Positions 1-7,244 of a DNA stretch of 11,652 nucleotides are shown one piece after another; positions within the stretch are counted from its first letter, which is position 1, and every line of letters starts with the position of its first letter. The stretch lies in the NCBI GenBank assembly GCA_023435945.1, contig JAEZLB010000041.1, positions 1 to 11,652 of the forward strand, given 5' to 3'. The notes beneath the pieces are model-generated. The model was not told the DNA's origin, made no database searches, and worked only from the letters and a program-made list of their open reading frames with translations. This DNA comes from Pseudomonadota bacterium. Its GTDB lineage: Bacteria; Pseudomonadota; Gammaproteobacteria; Burkholderiales; Burkholderiaceae_D. The translations under genes were made by a program, and so were the position numbers.

Positions 1-21
1 CCCTGGCGCTTTTAAGATTTC

Positions 22-1125
22 GTGGCCTCATCGCCGGAAACGCTGCACATGGTGACCTGGGTCAAGAGTCCCTGGGGCATTCCCGCTTCTTACCGCGAGA
101 TGCAAGGTGCCGGCGTGAATACCTACAAGCTGGTAAACGAGGAGGGTGTCGCGCACCTGGTGAAATTCCATTTCGAGCCCAAGCAGGGTGTGCGTAATCT
201 GACCGCCTCTCAGGCGGAAGCGATCCAGGCCAAAGATGTGGGCCATGCGACGCAGGACTTGTATGAAGCCATCAAGCGCGGCGATTTCCCTGAATGGGAG
301 ATGCGTGTGCAGATCATGTCTGACGACGATCACCCCGAGCTGGATTTTGATCCGCTGGACGACACCAAGTTGTGGCCGGAGGATAAATTCCCGATGCTGC
401 CGATAGGCCGTATCGTGCTCAATCGTAATCCCGACAATGTCTTTGCTGAAACCGAGCAGGCGGCGTTCGGCACCGGCGTATTGGTCGATGGTATCGACTT
501 CTCCGACGACAAGATGCTGCAAGGCCGTACCTTGTCGTACTCTGATACGCAGCGTTATCGCGTCGGCCCCAACTACCTGCAATTGCCGATCAATGCTCCG
601 CAGGAAAAAGCGCGGGCGCATACCAACCAGCAAGGGGGGGCCATGGCCTATTATGTGGATCCGACCGGCTCGGACAAGCACGTGAACTATGAGCCCAGCA
701 TGATGGCAGGCCTGAAGGAGGCACCGAAACCAGCCAGGGATTATCACCAGTGGGTGGAAGGCCATCTGGGCCGTTATCAGACCACGCGTACCCAGGACGA
801 CTACAAGCAGGCCGGTGAACGTTATCGCAAGTTTGAGGACTGGGAACGCGATGACCTGGTCAACAACATCGGCGGCGATCTGAAGCAGTGCCCGGAGCCT
901 ATCCAGCTGCGCATGGTCTGGCACCTGTGGCATTGCGATCCGGATTACGGCACTCGCGTGGCGAAGATAGCTGGCATCGATCTGGAAAAAGCCAAAGCTT
1001 TGCCGCCCATGCCCGGTAAACCGGCACCGCACCAGAAACGTTCGGGGCCGACTTATACCAGCGGGAAGAAGGAAGAGCCTGCAGGTGTCAGCATTTCGGC
1101 TGCGGAAACGGCTGGCGCCAAGTAA
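22..1125 (+). CDS. Haem catalase, C-terminal 367 residues; N-terminus outside window or gene interrupted
   Basis: Monofunctional haem catalase, which breaks hydrogen peroxide into water and oxygen. The visible protein starts inside the conserved core (D-F-V-A-S-S-P-E-T, then GIPASYREM near residue 20). It contains the [15 protein letters not shown] segment (134-148) and the proximal haem-ligand signature RTLSYSDTQ, with Arg169 and the ligand Tyr173, followed by [10 protein letters not shown]. The C-terminal catalase-related domain follows at about 236-320 ([17 protein letters not shown]). Full-length catalases have roughly 480-510 residues, so about 130 N-terminal residues with the catalytic His and Asn are missing. 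The GTG at 22 is only the first possible start after an in-frame TAA at 13-15 and is unlikely to be a real initiation site. The TAA falls where family members have Trp before Asp-Phe, so a nonsense or frameshift mutation, or a sequence error, is likely. Catalase identity is very sure; functionality is doubtful. Confidence 0.9.
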   Translation: MASSPETLHMVTWVKSPWGIPASYREMQGAGVNTYKLVNEEGVAHLVKFHFEPKQGVRNLTASQAEAIQAKDVGHATQDLYEAIKRGDFPEWEMRVQIMSDDDHPELDFDPLDDTKLWPEDKFPMLPIGRIVLNRNPDNVFAETEQAAFGTGVLVDGIDFSDDKMLQGRTLSYSDTQRYRVGPNYLQLPINAPQEKARAHTNQQGGAMAYYVDPTGSDKHVNYEPSMMAGLKEAPKPARDYHQWVEGHLGRYQTTRTQDDYKQAGERYRKFEDWERDDLVNNIGGDLKQCPEPIQLRMVWHLWHCDPDYGTRVAKIAGIDLEKAKALPPMPGKPAPHQKRSGPTYTSGKKEEPAGVSISAAETAGAK

Positions 1126-1148
1126 GACCGGATGCTTGACGTGACAGC

Positions 1149-1184
1149 GGCGCTTGCTCTCCAGGGTAAGCGCCACTTTTGTTT
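1149..1184 (+). terminator. Rho-independent terminator after the catalase gene
   Basis: A perfect 7-bp stem, GGCGCTT (1149-1155) with AAGCGCC (1168-1174), closes a 12-nt loop and is followed by a T-rich tail ACTTTTGTTTT. It begins 24 nt after the catalase stop codon. The minus strand lacks a T-run after the stem, so it should act mainly on rightward transcripts. It separates the catalase gene from the convergent copper-chaperone gene. Confidence 0.75.
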
Positions 1185-1209
1185 TCAGCTAGTCCTTTTG
1201 CACATGCCG

Positions 1210-1671
1210 TCAGTGGCCGGCGTGATGGTGCTTGGGTTTATGGGTGGATGCCGTCAGCGCCCGAACCGGCACACTCAGTTCAACAGTTTCCTGCTTGCCG
1301 GAGCCATCCTTGAAAGTCAGCGTCAGCGGAACGGATTCGCCTTCTTTCAAGGGGGCTTTTAATCCCATGAACATCAGGTGATAACTGCCAGGTTTGAGTG
1401 CAACGGTTTTTCCTGCCGGCAGATCCAGCCCCTCGATTTGACGCATGCGCATGACATCGCCCTGATGGGACATCTCATGGATTTCCACGCGTGCGACAGG
1501 CGAAGCGGCGTCCGTGAGGCGCGTGTCTTTCGGGCTTTGCAATTGCATGAAGGCGCCAGTGGCTTCTTGCAGCGGCACGGTGCCCCGGATCCACGGATCA
1601 GTCACCTGTACCTGGGCAAGGGCATAGGGAGTGGCGCTGAAAAGCAGGGAGGCGATAAGAATGTGTTTCAT
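1210..1671 (-). CDS. Periplasmic PCuAC-family copper(I) chaperone
   Basis: Copper chaperone of the PCuAC (DUF461) family. Family members carry Cu(I) in the periplasm and help load the CuA centre of cytochrome c oxidase, often together with Sco. The start is set at the ATG ending at 1671, where AGGAGA lies 4 nt upstream and a signal peptide follows at once (MKHILIASLLFSATPYALAQ, cleavage after about residue 20). A longer frame reading up to 1776 has no ribosome-binding site and would bury the signal peptide. The 153-residue protein has the exact family copper motif H-X10-M-X21-H-X-M: His65, Met76, His98, Met100, with an extra Met67. It ends in a His-rich tail (HKPKHHHAGH) that may add metal affinity. 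The next gene upstream on the same strand, a DUF2946 protein, also looks copper-related. Identity is secure; the oxidase partner is inferred. Confidence 0.92.
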   Translation of the reverse strand: MKHILIASLLFSATPYALAQVQVTDPWIRGTVPLQEATGAFMQLQSPKDTRLTDAASPVARVEIHEMSHQGDVMRMRQIEGLDLPAGKTVALKPGSYHLMFMGLKAPLKEGESVPLTLTFKDGSGKQETVELSVPVRALTASTHKPKHHHAGH

Positions 1672-1873
1672 GATTTCTCCTGAATAAGGCAGATAAAAAA
1701 TAGCAAAATGGCGATGAGTAAGCGCGGCTTTGTCATCACCTGCGACACGCTCTGGTGACGTGGCAAGGCGAGACAAAGTCCGGGCAGGACTGCACGGGCA
1801 GTTGCGATGTGAGTTCAGCTTTGCTTCTGATATCGGGTGCGGTAGCCCATGGCTAATGCATGCGATATAACGC

Positions 1874-1888
1874 CGCTAGGATCTAGCG
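1874..1888. repeat. Inverted repeat CGCTAG-GAT-CTAGCG
   Basis: Perfect 6-bp arms with a 3-nt spacer, in the 288-bp gap between the DUF2946 gene and the PCuAC gene. The arms are short and the centre is tight, as in a dimeric-regulator operator. It lies about 200 bp upstream of the PCuAC start, so it could act on a promoter of that gene. No known regulator motif was recognised. Confidence 0.35.
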
Positions 1889-1918
1889 TATTGCAATCAG
1901 CGTTTTCTGATTCAGGCA

Positions 1919-1949
1919 TGTCGTCTTCCTGACTAAATCAGGAGCGACA
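1919..1949 (-). terminator. Imperfect hairpin after the DUF2946 gene, possible transcript end
   Basis: TGTCG (1919-1923) pairs with CGACA (1945-1949) and TCCTGA (1927-1932) with TCAGGA (1938-1943). They are separated by a small internal bulge and capped by a 5-nt loop. The hairpin begins 10 nt downstream of the DUF2946 stop on the minus strand. There is no T-run after it, so it is a weak intrinsic terminator at best. It may instead protect an mRNA 3' end. Apart from this hairpin and the repeat at 1874-1888, I see nothing definable in 1672-1959. Confidence 0.4.
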
Positions 1950-1959
1950 GCGCATCACA

Positions 1960-2358
1960 TCAGGCTACGACGGGAGGAGCGCGAGAGGAGGCTGGGGTCC
2001 AGACAAAAAGACCGCGCGGAGCTTGATAGAAAAGATCGGGGAAACCGCGTTGAGGCTCTACAGTGGCCATGAATAAGTCTGTCGTCGGCGGGGGCAGTCC
2101 GTTGGCTACCGGGTTCAGATTGCAGAATGGGCAGAGCTCGACATGCTCGGGCGAGGGCTGGGAAGCGGGTGCTTCGGGATTGTGCTCGGCACTGACCTGA
2201 ATGAACTTTGTTCCCTGCGCCGTGCAGATTTCCAGCCAGGCTGGTTGTCCTTCCTGCGATGCCATCGCAGACGAGATGGACGGTGCCAGTGAGGCGAGTA
2301 GGATGGCGCAACAGGCGATCCAACTGGCTAGGTAACGCAGGGCAGGACGAAATCTCAT
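1960..2358 (-). CDS. DUF2946 family small exported or membrane protein
   Basis: A 132-residue protein with the hallmarks of DUF2946. It has a basic start (MRFRPALRYL) and a hydrophobic segment at about residues 11-33 (ASWIACCAILLASLAPSISSA) that acts as a signal peptide or anchor. A WLEICTAQG segment follows (Cys45), and then a conserved H-V-E-L-C-P-F-C-N stretch with a CxxC pair (Cys76, Cys79), and a Pro-rich end. The family has no established function. It is often found beside copper-handling genes, and the cysteines suggest metal or thiol chemistry, which is inference. No clear Shine-Dalgarno precedes the ATG, but the N-terminus fits the family. The gene is on the same strand as the PCuAC gene, 288 bp upstream of it. 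Just upstream of its start is a short dyad, ATATC-TC-GATAT (2373-2384). Confidence 0.75.
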   Translation of the reverse strand: MRFRPALRYLASWIACCAILLASLAPSISSAMASQEGQPAWLEICTAQGTKFIQVSAEHNPEAPASQPSPEHVELCPFCNLNPVANGLPPPTTDLFMATVEPQRGFPDLFYQAPRGLFVWTPASSRAPPVVA

Positions 2359-2468
2359 GAACAGAGTGTGGGATATCTCGATATTGAAGCCCGCCCATCA
2401 TACGTGCGACCACAGACTTTCACAAGTTGGGCACGCGGTGGAAGAGCGGGATGCCGAGCTTGCTCCAA

Positions 2469-3125
2469 TCAGGAAACGGTTTCCGTATTGCTCGCCGGGC
2501 TGAACAGGTGGCCCAGGCGGGACGCTTTCGTATCCAGATAACGCTCGTTATAGATGTTGCGGCGCACCTCGATCGGCAGCCGCTCCACGACCTTGAAACC
2601 CATGGTTTCCAGTGCCGCGATCTTGCGCGGGTTATTGGTCATCAGGCGTAACTGGCTGACTTGCAAATGCTTGAGCATGGGTTCGCACAAGCGGTAATCG
2701 CGCTGGTCGGCCTTGAAACCCAGATCCTGATTGGCCTGCACGGTATCCGCGCCCTGATCCTGCAACTGGTAAGCCCGGATCTTGTTCGCCAGGCCTATGC
2801 CACGTCCTTCCTGACGCAGATAAAGAATCAGCCCGCGCCCTGCGGTCGCGATGGTTTTCAGTGCCTGTTCCAGTTGCGCACCGCAATCGCAACGCTGGCT
2901 GAACAACGCATCGCCGGTCAGGCATTCCGAGTGCAGTCTGGCCAGCACCGGCTCATCCGATGTCAGATCGCCCAGCGTAATGGCGAGATGCTCCTTGCCT
3001 GTGCCGGTTTCGATAAAAGCATGAAGTTGAAAAACTGCCCAGGGCGTTGGCAAATTGCAGGCCGATACCCATTCAAGCTCAGGGGCGTGGGCGGCTGTAT
3101 CTGGCACATCGGGTGGCATTTGCAT
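2469..3125 (-). CDS. ribA: GTP cyclohydrolase II
   Basis: Cytoplasmic zinc enzyme opening the imidazole ring of GTP to give 2,5-diamino-6-ribosylamino-4(3H)-pyrimidinone 5'-phosphate, formate and pyrophosphate: the first step of riboflavin synthesis. The 218 residues carry the zinc motif [18 protein letters not shown] with Cys68, Cys79 and Cys81, the RQEGRGIGL substrate loop (104-112), the DQRDY segment with conserved Arg142, and TNNPRKI (163-169). Length is slightly above the roughly 200 residues of the E. coli enzyme because of a variable N-terminus. The ATG ending at 3125 has AGGA about 11 nt upstream; an in-frame ATG two codons later is equally possible. It appears as a stand-alone gene, not fused to ribB. 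The long upstream gap shows no recognisable FMN riboswitch. Confidence 0.95.
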   Translation of the reverse strand: MQMPPDVPDTAAHAPELEWVSACNLPTPWAVFQLHAFIETGTGKEHLAITLGDLTSDEPVLARLHSECLTGDALFSQRCDCGAQLEQALKTIATAGRGLILYLRQEGRGIGLANKIRAYQLQDQGADTVQANQDLGFKADQRDYRLCEPMLKHLQVSQLRLMTNNPRKIAALETMGFKVVERLPIEVRRNIYNERYLDTKASRLGHLFSPASNTETVS

Positions 3126-3599
3126 GCTGAATTATTCCTACTTTTAACAAGAAAACGGCACTGAAAAGATGCCGCCGGACACATATTATCGCGCTGCGGG
3201 AGTTCTTGTGCTTGAAAGCGCTCTCAGCGCAGCCACGAGTTGCGGAGTTGACTCCGGCTCGGGCGCAGGGAGCCATGGGAGCGACAGGAACGACGGGGGA
3301 CGTCACTATCAAGACAGCGAGCGGATCACAAGCGTGGTTATTATGAACCGCAGTAAAGAAGATGAAAAATGGAAAATCTTTATGGGAATAATCGAATTTT
3401 TAGAAACTGCTGTTGACGAAGATGGCACACCCGGCGTTTCTCGGCTGTTAAACAGCTCATTCACCTGTAAAAAGCCGCTTCATGAAGGGGCCCGCATGAA
3501 GGGAAGGCAGGCGGCCCCTGGCAACTACATAAGATAACAATATCAAGGCCGGAATTGCCGAACGCTTGTTGAATATCCGCGATTCTGCAGGGAAGCAAA
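3126..3599. other. 470-bp region without a convincing gene; several dyads
   Basis: The spacer between ribA and the importer terminator. A short hairpin (CGGCA 3156-3160 with TGCCG 3170-3174), followed by TTTTCTTGTT on the minus strand, lies just upstream of ribA and could be a weak terminator or attenuator. Further dyads are GCGCT-CTC-AGCGC (3218-3230), CGGAGT-TG-ACTCCG (3243-3256), and a longer hairpin with a one-base bulge at 3486-3495 / 3511-3519. The part from about 3340 to 3460 is clearly more AT-rich than its surroundings. No tRNA, CRISPR, insertion sequence or riboswitch was recognised. Confidence 0.6.
3343..3537 (+). CDS. Possible small hypothetical protein (64 aa)
   Basis: A short open frame beginning MNRSKEDEKWKIFMGIIEFLETAVDEDG. 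The first 30 residues look protein-like, with a charged start and an amphipathic helix-like stretch, while the last 30 (KKPLHEGARMKGRQAAPGNYIR) look random and overlap a strong hairpin. The frame stays open upstream to 3169, but that part is Gly/Ser-rich and unconvincing. There is no good Shine-Dalgarno. I recognise no family. It may be a gene remnant or chance. Confidence 0.15.
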   Translation: MNRSKEDEKWKIFMGIIEFLETAVDEDGTPGVSRLLNSSFTCKKPLHEGARMKGRQAAPGNYIR

Positions 3600-3634
3600 A
3601 AAGGGCCTGAAGCAACGAAGCAATCAGGCCCTTT
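3600..3634 (-). terminator. Strong intrinsic terminator of the importer operon
   Basis: A perfect 11-bp stem, AAAGGGCCTGA (3600-3610) with TCAGGCCCTTT (3624-3634), closes a 13-nt loop. On the minus strand the stem is followed by a run of six T (the A-run at 3597-3602, which partly overlaps the stem base). It lies about 60 nt after the stop codon of the fused importer gene. The plus strand has only TTTGTGT after the stem, so leftward termination is favoured. Confidence 0.9.
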
Positions 3635-3696
3635 GTGTAGGGTGAGGTAGAACCCGTCACCCGAGAACTGCATTTACCAAGCTGGGTTTGTTGGGA

Positions 3697-6267
3697 TCAA
3701 TGTCCTCCCAGATAAGCTTTCGCCAGATCGCCGTTGTTGGCGATTTCCGCAGCGGTTCCTTGTGCAACCACATGACCGCCTTCAATCACGTAGGCGCGGT
3801 CGGCCAGTGCAAGGGCCAGTGCTGCCATCTGGTCAACCAGCACAATTGTCATGTTCTCATCGCGCAGACGATCCAGTGCTTCAAACAGTTCGGCAATGAT
3901 CTTCGGTGCCAGGCCCAGTGAAGGTTCATCCAGCAGCAGGATGCGGGGGCGCGACATCAAACCTCGCGCTACCGCCAGCATTTGCTGCTCGCCACCGGAC
4001 AGCAAACCGGCACGCTGATGCAGACGCTCCCTCAGGCGCGGGAAACGATTGAGCATTTCCTCAACACGGGTATCCATATCTTCCGGATACAGGAAGGCAC
4101 CGAGGCGGATATTGTCGAGCACCGACATTTCCGGGAATACCTGACGACCTTCAGGCACCAGCACCAGGCCTTTGGCGACGATCGCATCTGCCGTCAGGCC
4201 GGTGAGTTCGTTGCCTTCAAAATGAATGCCGCCTTGCACCGGGCGATGCAGACCCGCCAGTGAGCGCATCAGTGTCGATTTGCCAGCGCCGTTGGCCCCC
4301 AGCAGCGCGATAATTTCGCCGCGTTTTACTTGCAGGCTGATCGAGTGCAGGACCGGTTCCGCGCCATAGCCCGTTACCAGATCCTCAACGCCCAGCACTT
4401 CTTCCTGACGACCACTGACTTCACGTGCGACGAGGGCTTTCTGTGCCGAATCGTCTTCCAGCGATTCACCGAGATAGGCCTGACGCACTGCCGGATTGTT
4501 CTGGATTTCCAGCGGCGTACCGGCAGCCAGATGCTGGCCTGCATCGAGCACCACAATATGGTCGGAAATACCCATCACCAGTTCCATATCATGTTCAACC
4601 AGCACGACGCTGATGCCGGCTTCCGCGATACGGCGCAGCAACTGGGCGAGGTTTTCCTTATCTTCCCGCGACAACCCGGCAGCAGGTTCATCCAGCAACA
4701 GCACTTCCGGATCGGTTGCCAGTGCACGGGCAATTTCCACCAGGCGGCGGTCCACATGCGGCAGGTCAGCCGCAGGAATGGTCAGCGCACCTTGATATCC
4801 GCAATAGGCCAGCAGTTCACGTGCCAGCTTGCGCACAGCAGGATCGGCATAACGTGCACAACCAAGGAAGTTGCCGAGCTTGCCGCGTGCGGCTGCCAGC
4901 GTCACGTTATCTTCAACACTCAGGGTGCCGAACAATTGCGAGGTCTGGTAAGTGCGGGCAATACCGCTGCGAGCGATCTGATAAGCACCTTTTCCATTCT
5001 GGGCCACGTTGTCCAGGGTGAACTGGCCGCTGGTGGGATGGTAGAAACCACTGAGCATGTTCAGCGCGGTGGTTTTGCCTGCGCCGTTGGGGCCGATCAG
5101 GCTGGTCACTGCAGCGGGCGCTACATCAAAGCTCAACTGGCTGACGGCACGAACACCTCCAAACACCATGCTCAATTTTTGGGCACTCAGTGCTTTTCGG
5201 GCTCTTTGTGCCAGCGGCAAACGTGGTGCCAGGGCTTGCACCGGTGTGGCGATGTTTGCTGCTGTTGCCTTTTTCTTGAACAGCTGGCGCAGGGCACCCA
5301 CAACACCCTCCGGAGCCACCCACAGTACCAGCAGCAGCAAAGCACCGAAGAACAGCAGGCGGAAGTCAGCCATGCTGGACAGGAGTTCCGGCAGCAGGCC
5401 CACGATCACAGCGCCAACTAAAGGGCCTGCAACAGAACCGGCGCCACCAATAATGACGACCAGTACAAACAGGATGGATTGCATGAAGCTGAAGGTGTCC
5501 GGCGTCACAAAACCAGACAAAGGCGCAAACAAACCACCGGCAAGGCCTGCCAGCATTGCGGAGACGGCGAAGGCGACCGATTTGATGATCAGCGGATTCA
5601 GGCCGATCGACTCGGAGGCGATTTCACTGTCTTTTACTGCGCGCATCGCAGCACCCCAGGTGCCTTTTGCCAGCCAGGTATAAGCAGCAAAAGCCAGGGC
5701 TGCGGTGATGATGGCGATCAGTGCGACACTTTGTTCGGTGCCGAATTCACCCAGTACAGGGGCACCGATGCCCATGATGCCGTTCTGGCCACCAGTGAGG
5801 TCACGCAGCTCGACGATGCCGTGTTGCACGATGAAGCTGAAGGCAATCGTGATCATCGCAAGGTAAGGACCTTTGACGCGCAGTGCAGGAACCGCCAGTG
5901 CAAGGCCGAACAATCCGGCGATCAACGCCGCTACCGGCCATGCAGCCCAGAAACTCCATTGGTAGGTACTGGTAAGGATGGCAACGGTGTAAGCGCCAAT
6001 CGCATAAAAACCAACGTGACCAAATGACACTTGCCCGGTCAAACCCAACAGGACATTCAGGCCCACGCCGACGACGGCGACCAGAGCGATCGTCGCAAGC
6101 ACGAAGACATAGTAGCTATTTAACGATGTCACCAGACCGCAGGCCAGTACAAACACCGCCAGCGCAGAGAGAAGTTGCCAGGGGGAGCCCAGCCCAAAAT
6201 AACTCGTTTTCATGATCGGAGTCGCAGACGGTAAAGATGCATTCATGCTTAGGCTTGGGTTTTTCAT
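3697..6267 (-). CDS. Triple-fusion Liv-type ABC importer subunit: LivM permease, LivG ATPase and LivF ATPase in one chain
   Basis: An 856-residue inner-membrane protein combining three subunits that are normally separate. Residues 30-325 are a LivM permease with about eight or nine hydrophobic segments and the GLTGQVSFGHVGFYAIGAY motif (75-93). Residues about 361-601 are a LivG ATPase with Walker A GPNGAGKTT (392-400), Walker B VLLLDEP (522-528) and switch His559. Residues about 624-854 are a LivF ATPase with Walker A GANGAGKST (657-665), signature LSGGEQQ (756-762) and Walker B ILLLDEP (776-782). LivG's signature is replaced by LPHVDRR (502-508), and LivF has VDQM (811-814) where a switch His would be, so one of the two ATP sites looks degenerate. 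The start at 6267 has GGAGGT 9 nt upstream, and ATGA overlaps the livH stop, implying translational coupling. It works with LivH and the binding protein upstream. Two-part LivM-LivG fusions are known; a three-part one is less usual. Confidence 0.93.
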   Translation of the reverse strand: MKNPSLSMNASLPSATPIMKTSYFGLGSPWQLLSALAVFVLACGLVTSLNSYYVFVLATIALVAVVGVGLNVLLGLTGQVSFGHVGFYAIGAYTVAILTSTYQWSFWAAWPVAALIAGLFGLALAVPALRVKGPYLAMITIAFSFIVQHGIVELRDLTGGQNGIMGIGAPVLGEFGTEQSVALIAIITAALAFAAYTWLAKGTWGAAMRAVKDSEIASESIGLNPLIIKSVAFAVSAMLAGLAGGLFAPLSGFVTPDTFSFMQSILFVLVVIIGGAGSVAGPLVGAVIVGLLPELLSSMADFRLLFFGALLLLVLWVAPEGVVGALRQLFKKKATAANIATPVQALAPRLPLAQRARKALSAQKLSMVFGGVRAVSQLSFDVAPAAVTSLIGPNGAGKTTALNMLSGFYHPTSGQFTLDNVAQNGKGAYQIARSGIARTYQTSQLFGTLSVEDNVTLAAARGKLGNFLGCARYADPAVRKLARELLAYCGYQGALTIPAADLPHVDRRLVEIARALATDPEVLLLDEPAAGLSREDKENLAQLLRRIAEAGISVVLVEHDMELVMGISDHIVVLDAGQHLAAGTPLEIQNNPAVRQAYLGESLEDDSAQKALVAREVSGRQEEVLGVEDLVTGYGAEPVLHSISLQVKRGEIIALLGANGAGKSTLMRSLAGLHRPVQGGIHFEGNELTGLTADAIVAKGLVLVPEGRQVFPEMSVLDNIRLGAFLYPEDMDTRVEEMLNRFPRLRERLHQRAGLLSGGEQQMLAVARGLMSRPRILLLDEPSLGLAPKIIAELFEALDRLRDENMTIVLVDQMAALALALADRAYVIEGGHVVAQGTAAEIANNGDLAKAYLGGH

Positions 6268-7139
6268 ACTTTCTTTACCTCCGCGCGACCAAACAAACCA
6301 TTAGGACGAACTGCCAATACCACGATCACCAGACCGAAGGTGATGATGTGAGTGAAACTGGATCCCAGCGATACCGTAATCAGCGCTTCGGCAATACCGA
6401 ACAGGAAACCTGCGATCACGACACCCCACGCACTGGTGATGCCGCCCAGGATGGCAACAGCAAATGCCTTCAGGCCGAACAGCGTACCCATATCAGAGTT
6501 CACGTTAAACAGCGGTGCAATCAGTACACCTGCAATACCTGCCAGCACAGCGGACAATGCAAAGGCAACCGCGATGACACGTTTGATGGGGATGCCCATT
6601 AATTGAGCAGCATTACGGTTCTGTACGACAGCCAGCATGGCAATACCCCAGCGCGTACGCTTGGACACCGCATGCAAGGCAGCTGCCAGCGCCAGGCCTA
6701 GAACAGGAATCAGAATATGCAGCGGATACACACCGAATCCCATATCGGCAAATTCAATCGGCGTTTGTGCCAGCGCAGAAGGGAGGCTGCGCGGTTCTTT
6801 GCCGAAGGTATGCATGACGATGTTGTCCAGTACGATGCCTAATGCCACCGTGGACATCAGCCATGCATTGGAGCCGCGGCTGGCAAAGGGGCGCACCGCA
6901 ACAAACTCAACGACCAGACCGTAGGCCGCACACAGCAGCAAAGCCAGTGCCACTGCCATGGTCATCGGCAGGCCGAGAACCTGCGAAAAGTAAAAGCATA
7001 AAACGGCACCCAGCATCATGGAACTACCCTGGGCAAAATTCATCGTTCCGGAAACGGCGTACGTGATATAGAACCCGAGTGCCATCAGGCCATACATGCT
7101 TCCTAAACCTAATCCTGTTACTAGCGCTGATAGCAGCAT
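6264..7139 (-). CDS. LivH-type ABC importer permease
   Basis: Inner-membrane permease of the branched-chain amino acid/amide (HAAT) importer family, pairing with the LivM part of the fused protein. It has the N-terminal GLGLGSMYGLMALGF segment and the family motif MNFAQGSSMMLGAV. The central TVALGIVLDNIV is present, as is the cytoplasmic coupling loop with AVVQNRNAAQLMGI. The end is LGGITSAWGVVIAGFLFGIAEAL followed by LAVRPNGLFGRAEVKKV. I place the start at the ATG ending at 7139 (291 residues): AGGGAG lies 6 nt upstream, whereas the longer frame begins with a TTG at 7157 that lies upstream of this ribosome-binding site. Its stop overlaps the start of the fused LivMGF gene by 4 bp. The substrate is unknown; family members carry branched-chain amino acids, amides, urea or aromatic acids. 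Confidence 0.93.
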   Translation of the reverse strand: MLLSALVTGLGLGSMYGLMALGFYITYAVSGTMNFAQGSSMMLGAVLCFYFSQVLGLPMTMAVALALLLCAAYGLVVEFVAVRPFASRGSNAWLMSTVALGIVLDNIVMHTFGKEPRSLPSALAQTPIEFADMGFGVYPLHILIPVLGLALAAALHAVSKRTRWGIAMLAVVQNRNAAQLMGIPIKRVIAVAFALSAVLAGIAGVLIAPLFNVNSDMGTLFGLKAFAVAILGGITSAWGVVIAGFLFGIAEALITVSLGSSFTHIITFGLVIVVLAVRPNGLFGRAEVKKV

Positions 7140-7167
7140 TTTTTTCTCCCTACTCAATCATCAGTTC

Positions 7168-7184
7168 CGGCTCTTGTGAAGCCG
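7168..7184. other. Small hairpin in the livH leader
   Basis: CGGCT (7168-7172) pairs with AGCCG (7180-7184) around a 7-nt loop, between the larger hairpin and the livH ribosome-binding site. It is weak alone, but it makes the 100-nt intercistronic RNA strongly folded. Confidence 0.35.
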
Positions 7185-7199
7185 ATTGACTGTTTCTTT

Positions 7200-7231
7200 C
7201 TGTGGGTGCACTGGATAAGCTGCACCCACAG
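7200..7231 (-). other. Intercistronic hairpin between the binding-protein and permease genes
   Basis: A perfect 11-bp stem, CTGTGGGTGCA (7200-7210) with TGCACCCACAG (7221-7231), with a 10-nt loop, 13 nt downstream of the binding-protein stop. On the minus strand it is followed by AAAGAAACAG and not by T's, so it is not a classic terminator. In many binding-protein operons such hairpins stabilise the upstream mRNA, so that far more binding protein than permease is made; that role is inferred here. Confidence 0.65.
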
Positions 7232-7244
7232 GATTCACAGCGTT

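Noticed and set aside
28..1176. 382-codon minus-strand open frame opposite the catalase gene
   Set aside because: Its Arg/His/Leu-rich translation shows no domain, and the plus strand has unmistakable catalase motifs.
1672..1776. 35-residue N-terminal extension of the copper chaperone
   Set aside because: It would place a clear signal peptide in the middle of the protein, and the ribosome-binding site supports the inner ATG.
2472..2484. GGAAAC-G-GTTTCC palindrome at the ribA end
   Set aside because: It lies within the last coding codons of ribA, has a tight centre and no T-run, so it is not a convincing terminator or operator.
3126..3340. FMN riboswitch upstream of ribA
   Set aside because: No conserved RFN boxes could be found on the minus strand; only short unrelated hairpins are present.
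4330..5421. Long plus-strand open frame (363 codons) opposite the fused importer gene
   Set aside because: It is the antisense of the LivG and LivM domains, rich in Gln, His and Cys with no recognisable motif, while the minus strand encodes clear ABC-importer domains.
7140..7157. TTG start giving LivH six more residues
   Set aside because: The TTG lies upstream of AGGGAG, which is correctly spaced for the ATG ending at 7139.
7200..7231. Hairpin read as an NtrC site because of its GTGCA and TGCAC halves
   Set aside because: The half-sites are in the reversed order and the spacing is wrong for GCAC-N7-GTGC.
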